A DNA stretch of 57,956 bases, from NCBI GenBank assembly GCA_017648105.1, contig JAGCJH010000073.1:1-57956 (forward strand), read 5' to 3'. The notes under the pieces are model-generated. The model worked only from the letters and a program-made list of their open reading frames with translations. It was not told the origin of the DNA and ran no database searches. This stretch comes from Tidjanibacter sp. Its GTDB lineage: Bacteria > Bacteroidota > Bacteroidia > Bacteroidales > Rikenellaceae. The translations under genes were made by a program, and so were the position numbers. Positions 24,452 to 32,397 of this stretch are shown here, in pieces (within the stretch, counting starts at the first letter, position 1; the number at the start of each line of letters is the position of its first letter).

Positions 24452-25513
24452 ATGGATATCGAACAGAAAGTTGCGGGTTTCACACCCGAAGGAGATGTTG
24501 TTGTGGTCTATACGATGCGCAACTCAAAGGGTTACGAGGTGGAGCTCTGTAATGCGGGCGCCGCTATTGTATCTGTCAGGGTGCCCGACAAGAATGGCAA
24601 GGTGGGCGATGTTGCGCTCGGCTATGAGAATCGTATGGATTATGTGACCGAAGGTGCGTGTATGGGCAAAGTGCCAGGTCGCTATGCCAACCGCATCGCC
24701 AAAGGTTGCTTCACACTCGACGGCAAGGAGTACCGCCTTGCTGTGAATAATGGTCCCAACGCCCTTCACGGTGGTCCCACAGGATTTCACCAGAGTCTTT
24801 GGGAGGGTCGTGTGGAGGAGAATCGTGTAATCTTCGCCTTCGACTCGCCCGCAGGTCACGAGGGCTACCCCAGCGACCTCTATGTAGAGGCTGTCTATGA
24901 CTGGGACGACGACAACCGCTTGGAACTCACACTCCTTGCACAGACCAATGGCGCCACCGTCATCAACCTCACATCCCACGCATACTTCAACCTCGCAGGC
25001 GAGGGCGACATCAAGAGCCACACCCTGCGTCTTGCATCGTCCAAATACCTCCCGACAGATCCCACGCTCATTCCTAAGGGTGAGCTTGCCGATGTAGAAG
25101 GTACGCCTATGGATTTCCGTACTGCCAAACCCCTCGGCAGGGATATTGATGCCGATTTCCCCGCCCTGCTCTTCGGCAAGGGCTACGATAACTGCTGGGC
25201 ACTGGATGGCTGGCAGGAGGGCATTATGCAGGAGGCAGCACTCCTTGCCGACCCCACCACAGGTCGCACTATGCGTGTGCTGACCGACCAGCCTGCCGTG
25301 CAGGTCTATACCGGCAACTGGCTCTCGGGCATACCTATGGGTAAGGGCGGTGTGCGCTACGAGGACTACGGTGGCGTGGCTATCGAGTGTCAGGGCTACC
25401 CCGACGCTCCCAACAAGCCCCACTTCCCCTCACAGGTACTTCGCAAGGGCGAGCGCTATGAGCGCCATATCGTCTTTGAGTTTGGCGTGGAGGATAGTGT
25501 GGAAAATTGTTAA
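24452..25513 (+). CDS. galM: Aldose 1-epimerase
   Basis: 353 residues. Conserved features are PGRYANRIAKG, NGPNALHGG, the catalytic His in LTSHAYFNLAGEG, and Glu in VAIECQGYPDAPN. It interconverts alpha and beta anomers of aldohexoses. There is no lipobox or signal, so it is cytoplasmic. It lies alone, not in a galactose operon. A weak promoter box TAACTTCG (24410-24417) precedes it. Confidence 0.93.
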   Translation: MDIEQKVAGFTPEGDVVVVYTMRNSKGYEVELCNAGAAIVSVRVPDKNGKVGDVALGYENRMDYVTEGACMGKVPGRYANRIAKGCFTLDGKEYRLAVNNGPNALHGGPTGFHQSLWEGRVEENRVIFAFDSPAGHEGYPSDLYVEAVYDWDDDNRLELTLLAQTNGATVINLTSHAYFNLAGEGDIKSHTLRLASSKYLPTDPTLIPKGELADVEGTPMDFRTAKPLGRDIDADFPALLFGKGYDNCWALDGWQEGIMQEAALLADPTTGRTMRVLTDQPAVQVYTGNWLSGIPMGKGGVRYEDYGGVAIECQGYPDAPNKPHFPSQVLRKGERYERHIVFEFGVEDSVENC

Positions 25514-25532
25514 TAACTCTTCGCATACCCAC

Positions 25533-25563
25533 TTGGAAAGTCGGACACAAAGAGTTACTTTTG
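25533..25563 (+). promoter_or_regulatory. Promoter of tdk
   Basis: TTG 25533-25535, 20 nt, TACTTTTG 25556-25563. Predicted start near 25570. Confidence 0.65.
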
Positions 25564-25610
25564 CCAAAGAAATTTACAGAAAAACTAACCACCTATAACA
25601 GTATAAACTT

Positions 25611-26174
25611 ATGTTTTTGGAAACCAGCAAACCAGGTTGGATTGAGGTTATTTGCGGCTCGATGTTCTCGGGCAAAACCGAGGAGCTCATCCGCCGTATG
25701 CGCCGTGCGGTATTTGCCAACCAGCGTGTCGAGATATTCAAGCCCCAAGTGGATGTACGCTACTCGGTAGATGAGGTAGTGTCGCACAACGCCAACGCTA
25801 TCCAGTCCACCCCCGTAGAGTCGTCGTCGCAGATTTTGCTGATGGCTACCGATGTGGATGTTGTCGGCATCGACGAGGCACAGTTCTTCGATGAGGGTAT
25901 CGTGGATGTATGTATGCAGCTCGCCAATCGTGGTGTGAGGGTCATCGTTGCAGGTCTTGATATGGACTACCTCGGCAACCCCTTCGGTCCTATGCCCCAG
26001 CTGATGGCTCGTGCGGAGCTTGTGGATAAGGTACACGCAATTTGCGTGCGCTGTGGCAACATTGCCCACCACTCCCACCGCCTCACCAAGAACGACAAAC
26101 TCGTGGTGCTCGGCGAGAAGGATACCTACCAGCCCATCTGCCGTCACTGCTTTAATCAGTTGATGAACGAATAA
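25611..26174 (+). CDS. tdk: Thymidine kinase (type II)
   Basis: 187 residues. P-loop [14 protein letters not shown], the DEAQFF motif, and a zinc-binding pair CVRCG/CRHC in the C-terminal lasso region mark the human TK1-like class. It phosphorylates thymidine in salvage. It has its own promoter and a strong terminator. Confidence 0.95.
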   Translation: MFLETSKPGWIEVICGSMFSGKTEELIRRMRRAVFANQRVEIFKPQVDVRYSVDEVVSHNANAIQSTPVESSSQILLMATDVDVVGIDEAQFFDEGIVDVCMQLANRGVRVIVAGLDMDYLGNPFGPMPQLMARAELVDKVHAICVRCGNIAHHSHRLTKNDKLVVLGEKDTYQPICRHCFNQLMNE

Positions 26175-26218
26175 GAAAAACACACATATAGACAGCGTCT
26201 TTGGCGTTGCTCTATGAT

Positions 26219-26265
26219 AAATCTCCCCCTCATTTACGGTTGTAAACTGTGGGGGAGATTTTTTT
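26219..26265 (+). terminator. tdk terminator
   Basis: AAATCTCCCCC (26219-26229) pairs with GGGGGAGATTT (26251-26261) followed by further T. The 21-nt loop contains a small ACGGTTGT inner region. Confidence 0.8.
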
Positions 26266-26321
26266 GTGCGACTAAAACACACTCGCCTATATGCGTTTTT
26301 TTGGTAGAGTGCTCTTGGGCA

Positions 26322-26990
26322 TTACTTGCTCACGCTACGCTGCACAAGGTGGGTAACATAGACTGTCAGCAGAGGAAAGAGAATCATACCCAACCCAGGT
26401 AGGATAACTGTGAGTATTTTACCAATGGTAGTTGTGGCAAACATCGGGGCGCCAACGGTCGTAACATTAAGTCCTGCCCACCAGAGAGCCGTACCGAAGC
26501 CCTCAATAGCGTGATTTACGAGTTCCTCAAAGGCATAGAAGATAAGTGCCGACAGATAGGTAACAATCACAATGAGGGCTATGTAGCTCCACAATATGGC
26601 GCTCACTCGGGATGGGGTGATGTAGCGGATGAGTTGATAGACACCCACACTCCCTCGCACCATTGGCAGGCATTTGAGGAAGATGTAAAGCCCCTTAGGG
26701 AGCATCACACCACCCCACTCCAACATATTAAGATATGGTATCGACACGAGAAGTACAAGGATATTGCGCACAAGATAGCGCTGAGGATTGCGTGAAGACA
26801 TCATCTGCACGAGGAAATCCGTGACAAAAATCATACAGACGACAAGTTGCAACTCCTCAACTCCTGCGGAGAGAATATAGGTTTTGCGCCTTGTGATGTC
26901 GAGCGAGATGGATATCAAAAGAATCAGGCTTGCGAAGATTGCCACCCCATCGAAGATGCGTGAGAGGCGTGATGTAGCGTCGTTTTTCAT
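26322..26990 (-). CDS. Ion-channel-like membrane protein with atypical pore motif
   Basis: 222 residues from the ATG at 26990. About six hydrophobic segments (near 15-32, 47-62, 76-90, 101-124, 132-153, 192-213) follow the voltage-gated-like S1-S6 plan. The pore loop between the last two reads NVTTVGAPM (about 176-183) where K+ channels have TVGYG. The S4-like segment lacks the regular Arg/Lys array. It belongs to the ion_trans superfamily by layout, but selectivity cannot be assumed. It is monocistronic on the minus strand. Confidence 0.75.
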   Translation of the reverse strand: MKNDATSRLSRIFDGVAIFASLILLISISLDITRRKTYILSAGVEELQLVVCMIFVTDFLVQMMSSRNPQRYLVRNILVLLVSIPYLNMLEWGGVMLPKGLYIFLKCLPMVRGSVGVYQLIRYITPSRVSAILWSYIALIVIVTYLSALIFYAFEELVNHAIEGFGTALWWAGLNVTTVGAPMFATTTIGKILTVILPGLGMILFPLLTVYVTHLVQRSVSK

Positions 26991-27040
26991 ATCAAAATCA
27001 ATTTTTCTACCCCTTATGCAAAAAAAATACCTCGGAAAGT

Positions 27041-27070
27041 TTGCAAGGAAAAAATTTTGGACTACCTTTG
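27041..27070 (+). promoter_or_regulatory. Promoter of tRNA-Met/Ile2
   Basis: TTG 27041-27043, 19 nt, TACCTTTG 27063-27070. Predicted start near 27077, 13 nt before the tRNA. Confidence 0.75.
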
Positions 27071-27089
27071 CAACGCTTTTCAGCAAAGC

Positions 27090-27166
27090 GGCGAGATAGC
27101 TCAGCTGGTTAGAGCGCATGATTCATAATCATGAGGTCCCCGGTTCAATCCCGGGTCTCGCTACCA
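27090..27166 (+). tRNA. tRNA with CAT anticodon (Met or Ile2)
   Basis: Acceptor GGCGAGA/TCTCGCT (G1-U72), D arm GCTC/GAGC, anticodon arm CATGA-TTCATAA-TCATG with anticodon CAT, normal T arm CCCGG-TTCAATC-CCGGG, discriminator A and encoded CCA. Elongator Met versus lysidine-modified Ile2 cannot be separated by eye; a second CAT tRNA lies at 43295-43368. Confidence 0.93.
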
Positions 27167-27167
27167 G

Positions 27168-27201
27168 AAGCGGTAATCCACACGGGTTACCGCTTTTTTT
27201 T
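27168..27201 (+). terminator. Terminator after tRNA(CAT)
   Basis: AGCGGTAATCC (27169-27179) pairs with GGGTTACCGCT (27184-27194), loop ACAC, then a run of T. Confidence 0.88.
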
Positions 27202-27256
27202 ATCTCCCCTCCCCGCCACTATCATTTTACCTTATGGCGCCATCAAAATTTCCGAT

Positions 27257-27287
27257 TTGACTTTTGGGTTCGGTGGTATTATCTTTG
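27257..27287 (+). promoter_or_regulatory. Promoter of superoxide reductase gene
   Basis: TTG 27257-27259, 20 nt, TATCTTTG 27280-27287. Predicted start near 27294, leader about 40 nt. Confidence 0.7.
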
Positions 27288-27333
27288 TACTAACAAACAC
27301 AACAAAGAAAGTTTAACATAAAAAAATACAACT

Positions 27334-27708
27334 ATGGCAACTAAATTCTATAAATGTAACCACTGTGGCAATGTAATCATCAAGGCTGTCGATGGTGGCG
27401 TGACCCCCTTCTGTTGTGGCGAGAAGATGACCGAACTTACAGCAAACACCATCGAGGCAAGCGTGGAGAAGCACCTCCCCGTAGTGGAGAAAATCGACAA
27501 CTGCCGCCTCCGCATCAAGGTGGGCAGCGTGGAGCACCCTATGCTCCCCGAGCACCACATCGCCTTTGTCTATGTAGAGTTTGAGGATGGAGGCATCAGA
27601 ATCGACCTCAAAGAGCACCCCATTGCCGAGGTCTGCGTATGCAATCGCAAACCCATTGCAGTCTATGAATACTGCAACCTTCACGGACTCTGGAAAACTG
27701 AGTTGTAG
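27334..27708 (+). CDS. Desulfoferrodoxin (2Fe superoxide reductase)
   Basis: 124 residues. The N-terminal desulforedoxin domain has Cys8, Cys11, Cys27 and Cys28 (KCNHCG, FCCGEK). The catalytic domain has EKHLP (His47), EHP (His68), HH at 74-75 and the C-terminal CNLHGLW (Cys114, His117), the His4Cys iron site. It reduces superoxide to peroxide in anaerobes. It has its own promoter and terminator. Confidence 0.95.
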   Translation: MATKFYKCNHCGNVIIKAVDGGVTPFCCGEKMTELTANTIEASVEKHLPVVEKIDNCRLRIKVGSVEHPMLPEHHIAFVYVEFEDGGIRIDLKEHPIAEVCVCNRKPIAVYEYCNLHGLWKTEL

Positions 27709-27730
27709 AGTTGAAAGTTGAAAATGATTG

Positions 27731-27760
27731 CGGTCGCCTTTTGGGGCGACCGTTTTTTTT
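27731..27760 (+). terminator. Terminator of superoxide reductase gene
   Basis: CGGTCGCC (27731-27738) pairs with GGCGACCG (27745-27752), then eight T. Confidence 0.9.
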
Positions 27761-27785
27761 GCATAAAAAAGCCACAGGCAACTCT

Positions 27786-27849
27786 CTTTTGAATTCAAAG
27801 AGGGAACTTTATTGAGCAAGCTCAACAGTTCCCTCTTTGAATTCAAAAG
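27786..27849. repeat. Perfect 23-bp inverted repeat with inner stem
   Basis: 27786-27808 and 27827-27849 are exact reverse complements (start CTTTTGAATTCAAAGAGGG). The 18-nt loop holds a further TTGAGC/GCTCAA stem. Each arm also contains the 12-nt palindrome TTTGAATTCAAA. There is no T-run and no gene; it lies between the superoxide reductase terminator and the tRNA-Pro terminator, overlapping the latter by a few bases. Confidence 0.8.
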
Positions 27850-27880
27850 GTCACTCGCATCAGCGAGTGACCTTTCTTTT
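27846..27880. terminator. Terminator of tRNA-Pro (bidirectional)
   Basis: AAAGGTCACTCGC (27846-27858) pairs with GCGAGTGACCTTT (27863-27875), loop ATCA. T-runs are present in both directions. Confidence 0.85.
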
Positions 27881-27888
27881 ATTCTCAG

Positions 27889-27963
27889 TCGGGGTGAAGT
27901 GATTCGAACACTCGACCCCCTGCTCCCAAAGCAGGTGCGCTAACCGGACTGCGCTACGCCCCG
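27889..27963 (-). tRNA. tRNA-Pro(TGG)
   Basis: Minus strand. Acceptor CGGGGCG/CACCCCG, D stem GCGC/GCGC, anticodon arm CCTGC-TTTGGGA-GCAGG with anticodon TGG, T arm GAGTG-TTCGAAT-CACTT, discriminator A, no CCA encoded. Confidence 0.95.
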
Positions 27964-27974
27964 AATTGATGCCA

Positions 27975-28005
27975 CAAAGATAAGGTAAATTTATCTCCTC
28001 CCCAA
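27975..28005 (-). promoter_or_regulatory. Promoter of tRNA-Pro
   Basis: TTG (28005-28003), 20 nt, TATCTTTG (27982-27975) on the minus strand. Predicted start near 27968, five bases before the mature tRNA. Confidence 0.75.
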
Positions 28006-28035
28006 ATATCTCACAAAAAAATTTCACTACACCTA

Positions 28036-28065
28036 TTGCATAATCAAAAATTTGCCCTACCTTTG
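28036..28065 (+). promoter_or_regulatory. Promoter of the SPFH-Arc-CPBP genes
   Basis: TTG 28036-28038, 19 nt, TACCTTTG 28058-28065. Predicted start near 28072, leader about 83 nt beginning with a CAAAAT/ATTTTG hairpin. Confidence 0.75.
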
Positions 28066-28154
28066 TGATATCAAAATGATACTATTTTGAAAATGCACAA
28101 CAAAAAAAACGACTAATTAAAAGTATAATTTCTAACTAAAAACTTAATAACACT

Positions 28155-29111
28155 ATGGAAAAGAAAGAGTACAAATTTGATGGCTTTAAGATGAATGGCT
28201 TTGCAATGCTTTTCGCCATCCTCATTCTCACAGGTGCAGCCATCTGGTTCCTTACCAAAGCCCCCGAAGCAAACCTCAACATTGCAGTATTCGTAGTAGA
28301 GATCTGCCTTGCGTCGATTATGTGCGCTGGCTTCCGCACAATCGAGCCCAACAATGCAAAGGCTATGGTCTTCTTCGGCAAATATAAAGGCACACTTACC
28401 AATGAGGGTTTCTGGTGGACCAACCCCTTCTACACCGTTAAGAGTATCTCCTTCCGTGCTCGCAACCTCAACCCCGATGCCATCAAGGTCAATGACAAGA
28501 ATGGCAACCCCATTATGATTGGCGTAGTGGTAGTTTGGAGAGTTAAAGACACCTACAAAGCTCTCTTTGAAATTGACTCTCAGACAATGGTTTCGAGCGT
28601 TAAGATCGACAAGAAGGGTGAGATTGAGGGCGTAGGTGCTCTCGCTGGTCGTATGATGGCATTTGAGAGTTTCGTGGCTGTTCAGTCCGATGCAGCACTC
28701 CGCCAAGTGGCAGGTATGTACGCCTACGACAACCGTGGCGACAATGAAGAAGTAACACTCCGCAGTGGCGCTGCCGAAATCAACGATTTCCTCCGCCAGA
28801 CCCTCAATGATAGGCTCTTGATGGCAGGTATCGAGGTTGTGGAGGCTCGCATCAACTACCTCGCCTATGCTCCTGAGATTGCAGCCGTAATGTTGCGTCG
28901 CCAGCAAGCCGACGCCATCATCAGCGCAAGGGAGAAGATTGTGGAGGGTGCTGTATCGATGGTGCAGATGGCTCTCGACAAACTCAAAGAGGAGGGCGTT
29001 GTGGAGCTCGACGAGGAGCGCAAAGCTGCAATGGTTAGCAATCTCTTGGTAGTCCTCTGCTCCGATGAGAATGCCCAGCCCGTAGTAAACACTGGCTCGC
29101 TCTACAACTAA
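28155..29111 (+). CDS. SPFH (band 7) membrane protein
   Basis: 318 residues. Two hydrophobic segments near the N-terminus (residues about 15-32 and 42-58) are followed by the SPFH domain ([47 protein letters not shown]) and a helical C-terminus rich in Ala/Glu. SPFH proteins form membrane rings or microdomains that scaffold proteases and other partners. A ribbon-helix-helix protein gene follows at 103 nt, and a CPBP protease gene after it. The same neighbourhood occurs in other Bacteroidetes from memory. Confidence 0.9.
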   Translation: MEKKEYKFDGFKMNGFAMLFAILILTGAAIWFLTKAPEANLNIAVFVVEICLASIMCAGFRTIEPNNAKAMVFFGKYKGTLTNEGFWWTNPFYTVKSISFRARNLNPDAIKVNDKNGNPIMIGVVVVWRVKDTYKALFEIDSQTMVSSVKIDKKGEIEGVGALAGRMMAFESFVAVQSDAALRQVAGMYAYDNRGDNEEVTLRSGAAEINDFLRQTLNDRLLMAGIEVVEARINYLAYAPEIAAVMLRRQQADAIISAREKIVEGAVSMVQMALDKLKEEGVVELDEERKAAMVSNLLVVLCSDENAQPVVNTGSLYN

Positions 29112-29213
29112 TTCAAAACTACACAACACTAAGGATATTATGTAGCGTTGGGCGCATCCACAGCCCACAAAGCACAAGGATGCCCACAATACAAAACCGA
29201 GAAAAAATCCCCT

Positions 29214-29390
29214 ATGGCGAAGGATAACACTACAAAAAGTTTTGTGCTGCGTGTAGATGCCGAGACTATGGACGCTCTGGAAAAATGGGCGGCAGATGAG
29301 TTTCGCAGCATCAACGGTCAGTTGCAGTGGATTATCGCCGAGGCACTCCGTAAAAGCGGGCGCAAGACAAAAAAGAAGTCGAACGAATAA
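29214..29390 (+). CDS. Arc-like ribbon-helix-helix protein
   Basis: 58 residues from the ATG at 29214 (MAKDNTTKSFVLRVDAET); an earlier in-frame start at 29148 gives an implausible tail. KSFVLRVDAETMDALEKWA and the following FRSINGQLQWIIAEALRKSG match the beta-strand plus two-helix Arc fold, and the Lys-rich tail suits DNA binding. It may repress its own SPFH unit or act with the SPFH protein. No toxin partner is adjacent. Confidence 0.8.
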   Translation: MAKDNTTKSFVLRVDAETMDALEKWAADEFRSINGQLQWIIAEALRKSGRKTKKKSNE

Positions 29391-29438
29391 CCCTCGTTCG
29401 GCTTCTTCCAATTCAAATAAAACAACGAGTTGAAAATT

Positions 29439-30422
29439 ATGAAAAAGGCTATTATCTATTCGGTGGCAGTGTGTGCCGTGAGCTGGATTGCCGCCCTCCT
29501 GTTCTACCTTTCGACTGGCTACAATGGCACATCCGTGAGCGACTTGGAGGCAACTACCAAGTTCCGTTCGTTCGGAATGCTCTATATGTTCTTTCCTATG
29601 ATTGTAGCAGCGGTTATGCAACTCATCTCGGGCGAGGCAAAGTTTGAGCGCAGAAGGGCTATGAATTACAGGCTCAGCACCAAGAGTAACCCCATCTATA
29701 AGTTCCGCCCACAGAAGAGTTGGCTTGTAGCCATTGGCACAACCCTTGCCATTACAGCACTCTCCATCCTCTTCTCGACACTCTTTGCAGAGGTCAAACC
29801 ATTGAAGGAGGGCATAATGGCAACCTACGCCAATATGGGCATTGACCTCAACACTCTACCCGAGAAGGATTTGGCAATGCTGAACAAAATACCCTCGTGG
29901 GTTATGCTCCTTGGCACCGTTCTGTCGGGCATATTGGCTGGCGTGACAATCAATGCTCTGTTTGCCTATGGCGAGGAGTATGGTTGGAGAGGTTATATGG
30001 TAACATCGCTGAAAAACACCAAGTTCCTCCCCTCTGCACTCCTTATTGGTTTCGTATGGGGCATTTGGCACGCACCATTGATTCTTATGGGTCACAACGG
30101 TTATCACAATCGCCCATTAGGCATCCTGCTGATGGTTATCTTCTGCATCTTGGGTGGCATCGTGGAGCTCTACTTCACCTGCAAGAGTGGCTCCGTATGG
30201 GCTGCGGTCTTCATTCACGGCACCATCAACGCAATTGCAGGACTTGGTGTGCTGATGATACCCGACGGCAACGCAATGCTCACGGGTATGACTGGCGTAG
30301 CGGGTTTCTTGGCTCTCATATTCGTGATTGGACTCCTCTACATCTACGACTCCACCCACGATCGCATCTTCCACACCACCCTCGGCACATCACTCTCACG
30401 CAAGCACACCACAGAGGCATAG
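29439..30422 (+). CDS. CPBP family intramembrane protease
   Basis: 327 residues from the ATG at 29439; the TTG at 29430 is an alternative. Eight or so hydrophobic segments. The CPBP/Abi motifs are present: GEEYGWRGY (EExxxR), FVWGIWHAP (FxxxH) and FIHGTINA. These form the glutamate/histidine site of intramembrane endopeptidases related to the CAAX protease Rce1. The substrate is unknown; bacterial relatives serve in bacteriocin immunity, peptide maturation or signalling. It ends at a bidirectional terminator. Confidence 0.9.
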   Translation: MKKAIIYSVAVCAVSWIAALLFYLSTGYNGTSVSDLEATTKFRSFGMLYMFFPMIVAAVMQLISGEAKFERRRAMNYRLSTKSNPIYKFRPQKSWLVAIGTTLAITALSILFSTLFAEVKPLKEGIMATYANMGIDLNTLPEKDLAMLNKIPSWVMLLGTVLSGILAGVTINALFAYGEEYGWRGYMVTSLKNTKFLPSALLIGFVWGIWHAPLILMGHNGYHNRPLGILLMVIFCILGGIVELYFTCKSGSVWAAVFIHGTINAIAGLGVLMIPDGNAMLTGMTGVAGFLALIFVIGLLYIYDSTHDRIFHTTLGTSLSRKHTTEA

Positions 30423-30433
30423 CGAATACACAT

Positions 30434-30473
30434 ATAAGAGAAAAGAGCGTCGTTTGACGCTCTTTTCTCTTAT
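30434..30473. terminator. Bidirectional terminator, CPBP / thioesterase
   Basis: An 18-bp perfect inverted repeat, 30434-30451 with 30456-30473 (core AAGAGCGTC), loop GTTT, between convergent genes. Confidence 0.88.
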
Positions 30474-30475
30474 TC

Positions 30476-31219
30476 TTAGAATTCCAACCTTACGATGAAC
30501 GAGTTTTTACCATCGACCTTACCATCGACATAATAGGTATTGCTCTCGGGCAAGCGATAGACACCAAGCTCCACCTCATCATTAGGGCGAATCTCATTGT
30601 TGAAGTTAATCTCCAAAGCCCTGAGCGCCAACTCCTCAGTGACCTCCAAGCCCACAGCATCCATAGCCCACACGGTGTACATCACATTATTGACGTGGTG
30701 GTTCATATCCAAGTCGGAGTATGACGCCCTGTGTGTAACGCTCCTTTGGAGCTCCACGCCCTCAGGGAGCACAACCTTCTGTGCGGGCTCCTCGATGACA
30801 TCCTCACAAATACACTTCTCCTGATTGGTTGCAAACTCTGTAAAAGCGCCCCTGCGTGCAAGCCTACGGGTAGTCATATCCACCACAAGCCACGAAGAGG
30901 TCGCCTTCACGAGAGCCTCGCCCTCGCTGTCCGTAAGGATAAAATCACGCAGAAACATAAAGCCCGCAGTACCCTTGTGCCACGATTGGAGATTGACCTT
31001 CTCACGCCACATCGGGAGCCTCAAAAACTCCACCTTCATTCGTGACATCACCCACGCCTGCTTGGTTTCATCGAGGGTGTCATAACCCACACCGAGATAG
31101 TCTGCGTGGGAATTTGCAGCCTCCTGAGCCATATTCAGGAACGCCGAAGGACGCAAACGCATCTGATGATCCGCATCATAACAAGTAACCTTGTACTCGG
31201 CACTAAACTTCTCTACCAT
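30476..31219 (-). CDS. Acyl-ACP thioesterase
   Basis: 247 residues, double hotdog fold of the FatA/FatB-like bacterial family. Segments: YDADHQMRLRPSAFLNMAQE, WVMSRMKVEF, the active-site region SDLDMNHHVNN, and ALEINFNNEIRPND. It releases free fatty acids from acyl-ACP. Single gene; the -7 box TATTTTTG (minus strand, 31269-31262) gives a leader of about 36 nt. Confidence 0.92.
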   Translation of the reverse strand: MVEKFSAEYKVTCYDADHQMRLRPSAFLNMAQEAANSHADYLGVGYDTLDETKQAWVMSRMKVEFLRLPMWREKVNLQSWHKGTAGFMFLRDFILTDSEGEALVKATSSWLVVDMTTRRLARRGAFTEFATNQEKCICEDVIEEPAQKVVLPEGVELQRSVTHRASYSDLDMNHHVNNVMYTVWAMDAVGLEVTEELALRALEINFNNEIRPNDEVELGVYRLPESNTYYVDGKVDGKNSFIVRLEF

Positions 31220-31261
31220 AATATCTTGATTTTTATATTATTTCATTGCGTTGTGACTTCA

Positions 31262-31269
31262 CAAAAATA
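31262..31269 (-). promoter_or_regulatory. -7 element of thioesterase gene
   Basis: TATTTTTG on the minus strand. Predicted start near 31255. Confidence 0.45.
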
Positions 31270-31314
31270 GTGTTTTATTTCGACTTTCCATTTCCAACTC
31301 TCAATTTTTATTTA

Positions 31315-31322
31315 TACCTTTG
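31315..31322 (+). promoter_or_regulatory. -7 element for the 31363 gene
   Basis: TACCTTTG. Predicted start near 31329. The leader begins with TTGGTC (31331-31336), which can pair with GACCAA (31358-31363) overlapping the start codon. Confidence 0.6.
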
Positions 31323-31362
31323 TCTATATATTGGTCGTGCGGAACTATTTTTGAAGTGACCA

Positions 31363-31773
31363 ATGAGCGATATGAAACGAAGGATTAAGAGCTTTTACAG
31401 TGGGCTATTATGCCTATTTATGGCGTTAATCGGAACGCACCTTACCGACCATTTGCAAAGTAACGCAAATGGCGAAGGGGATGTTGTGTCGGTCATCACT
31501 GATGCCAACCACGAGCGCAACTATTTCTCCGAGCGAGCCATCAACACAGCACTCATTCCCGAAGTTTCACACTCCATTATTCCCTCCATTTCTCGCACTA
31601 CCACTGGGCGACAGCGCACATCCGCAAGCGACTACAGCAATTACCACATCTCAAATGTGACAAAAACCACAAATTGTCACACAACCACAAATGGGGCTAT
31701 GCGCTGTGGGCACATCTACACCTCTCGCACAAAGGATTTCTATGTCTTTGCGCTGCGCCACATTATAATTTAG
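31363..31773 (+). CDS. Small secreted protein of unknown function
   Basis: 136 residues from 31363, or 133 from the ATG at 31372 (MKRRIKSFYSG). The N-terminus is signal-peptide-like (YSGLLCLFMALIG). The rest is rich in Ser, Thr, Asn and His (SISRTTTGRQRTSASDYSNY, KTTNCHTTTNG) and ends in a conserved-looking FYVFALRHIII. No family recognised. A short hairpin could cover the first start codon, leaving 31372 free. Confidence 0.55.
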   Translation: MSDMKRRIKSFYSGLLCLFMALIGTHLTDHLQSNANGEGDVVSVITDANHERNYFSERAINTALIPEVSHSIIPSISRTTTGRQRTSASDYSNYHISNVTKTTNCHTTTNGAMRCGHIYTSRTKDFYVFALRHIII

Positions 31774-31814
31774 CGCCACAAGCCCCTGATTTTCTTTATT
31801 TTCAACATCCAATC

Positions 31815-31849
31815 CACGAAAGGCACTTCCCCAGAAAACACCTTTCGTG
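31815..31849. other. Intergenic hairpin
   Basis: CACGAAAGG (31815-31823) pairs with CCTTTCGTG (31841-31849), 17-nt loop, no T-run. It lies between two small unknown genes and may be a processing or stability element. Confidence 0.45.
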
Positions 31850-31893
31850 TGACTGTACATATAAACCCCAGATAATATTTCGACCAAAGAACA

Positions 31894-32379
31894 ATGAAAA
31901 ACATATTTAGCAAAGAATCCCTTTGCACCCACTTTCCACAAGTAGAGATGAGGCAAAAAAGCAGACTCATACCCACGCTGATAACTCTTATCGGCATCAT
32001 CATTATCTCACTTTCCATATCAATCAAAGAAGTCGAGAACCTAAGCACCATCCTCCTAACCATTGGCATTATCATTTCTGCCTTTGGCATCGTCAAACTC
32101 TTTCGCCCCTCGCAAGAGATGGTCTATATTACCACTGGCGAAAAAGTCTTACGCCATATAAAAGGACACAAGCAGGAGGTCAAAGCCGAACTTGAAGAAA
32201 CTCTCTGCAATGGCAACTTCGAGGCACTAACACCCCTTATTTCAGAAAGCAGCTGCGCTCCCATTGTGAGTGTAACATACACCACGACATCGGGCAGCCT
32301 ACAAATCGGACAACTTCTACACTATGTACCATACGAATATGAGCCTCTTTCGGAGGTCTATGTACACATTAAAAAATAA
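31894..32379 (+). CDS. Small membrane protein of unknown function
   Basis: 161 residues. Two hydrophobic segments (LIPTLITLIGIIIISLSI and ILLTIGIIISAFGIV) lie in the N-terminal half, followed by a soluble C-terminal domain of about 85 residues (MVYITTGEKVLRHIKGHK, LLHYVPYEYEPLSEV). No recognised family. It ends 18 nt before the antiporter gene, so it may share its mRNA and membrane role. Confidence 0.65.
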   Translation: MKNIFSKESLCTHFPQVEMRQKSRLIPTLITLIGIIIISLSISIKEVENLSTILLTIGIIISAFGIVKLFRPSQEMVYITTGEKVLRHIKGHKQEVKAELEETLCNGNFEALTPLISESSCAPIVSVTYTTTSGSLQIGQLLHYVPYEYEPLSEVYVHIKK

Positions 32380-32397
32380 CCATTATTAACCCAATTT

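Noticed and set aside
27786-27849. Large inverted repeat as a CRISPR or IS end
   Set aside because: Only one pair of arms, no spacer array, no transposase and no target duplication visible.
28113-29621. Minus-strand open frame of 502 codons opposite SPFH and Arc genes
   Set aside because: Crosses three plus-strand genes and their spacers and shows no protein-like features.
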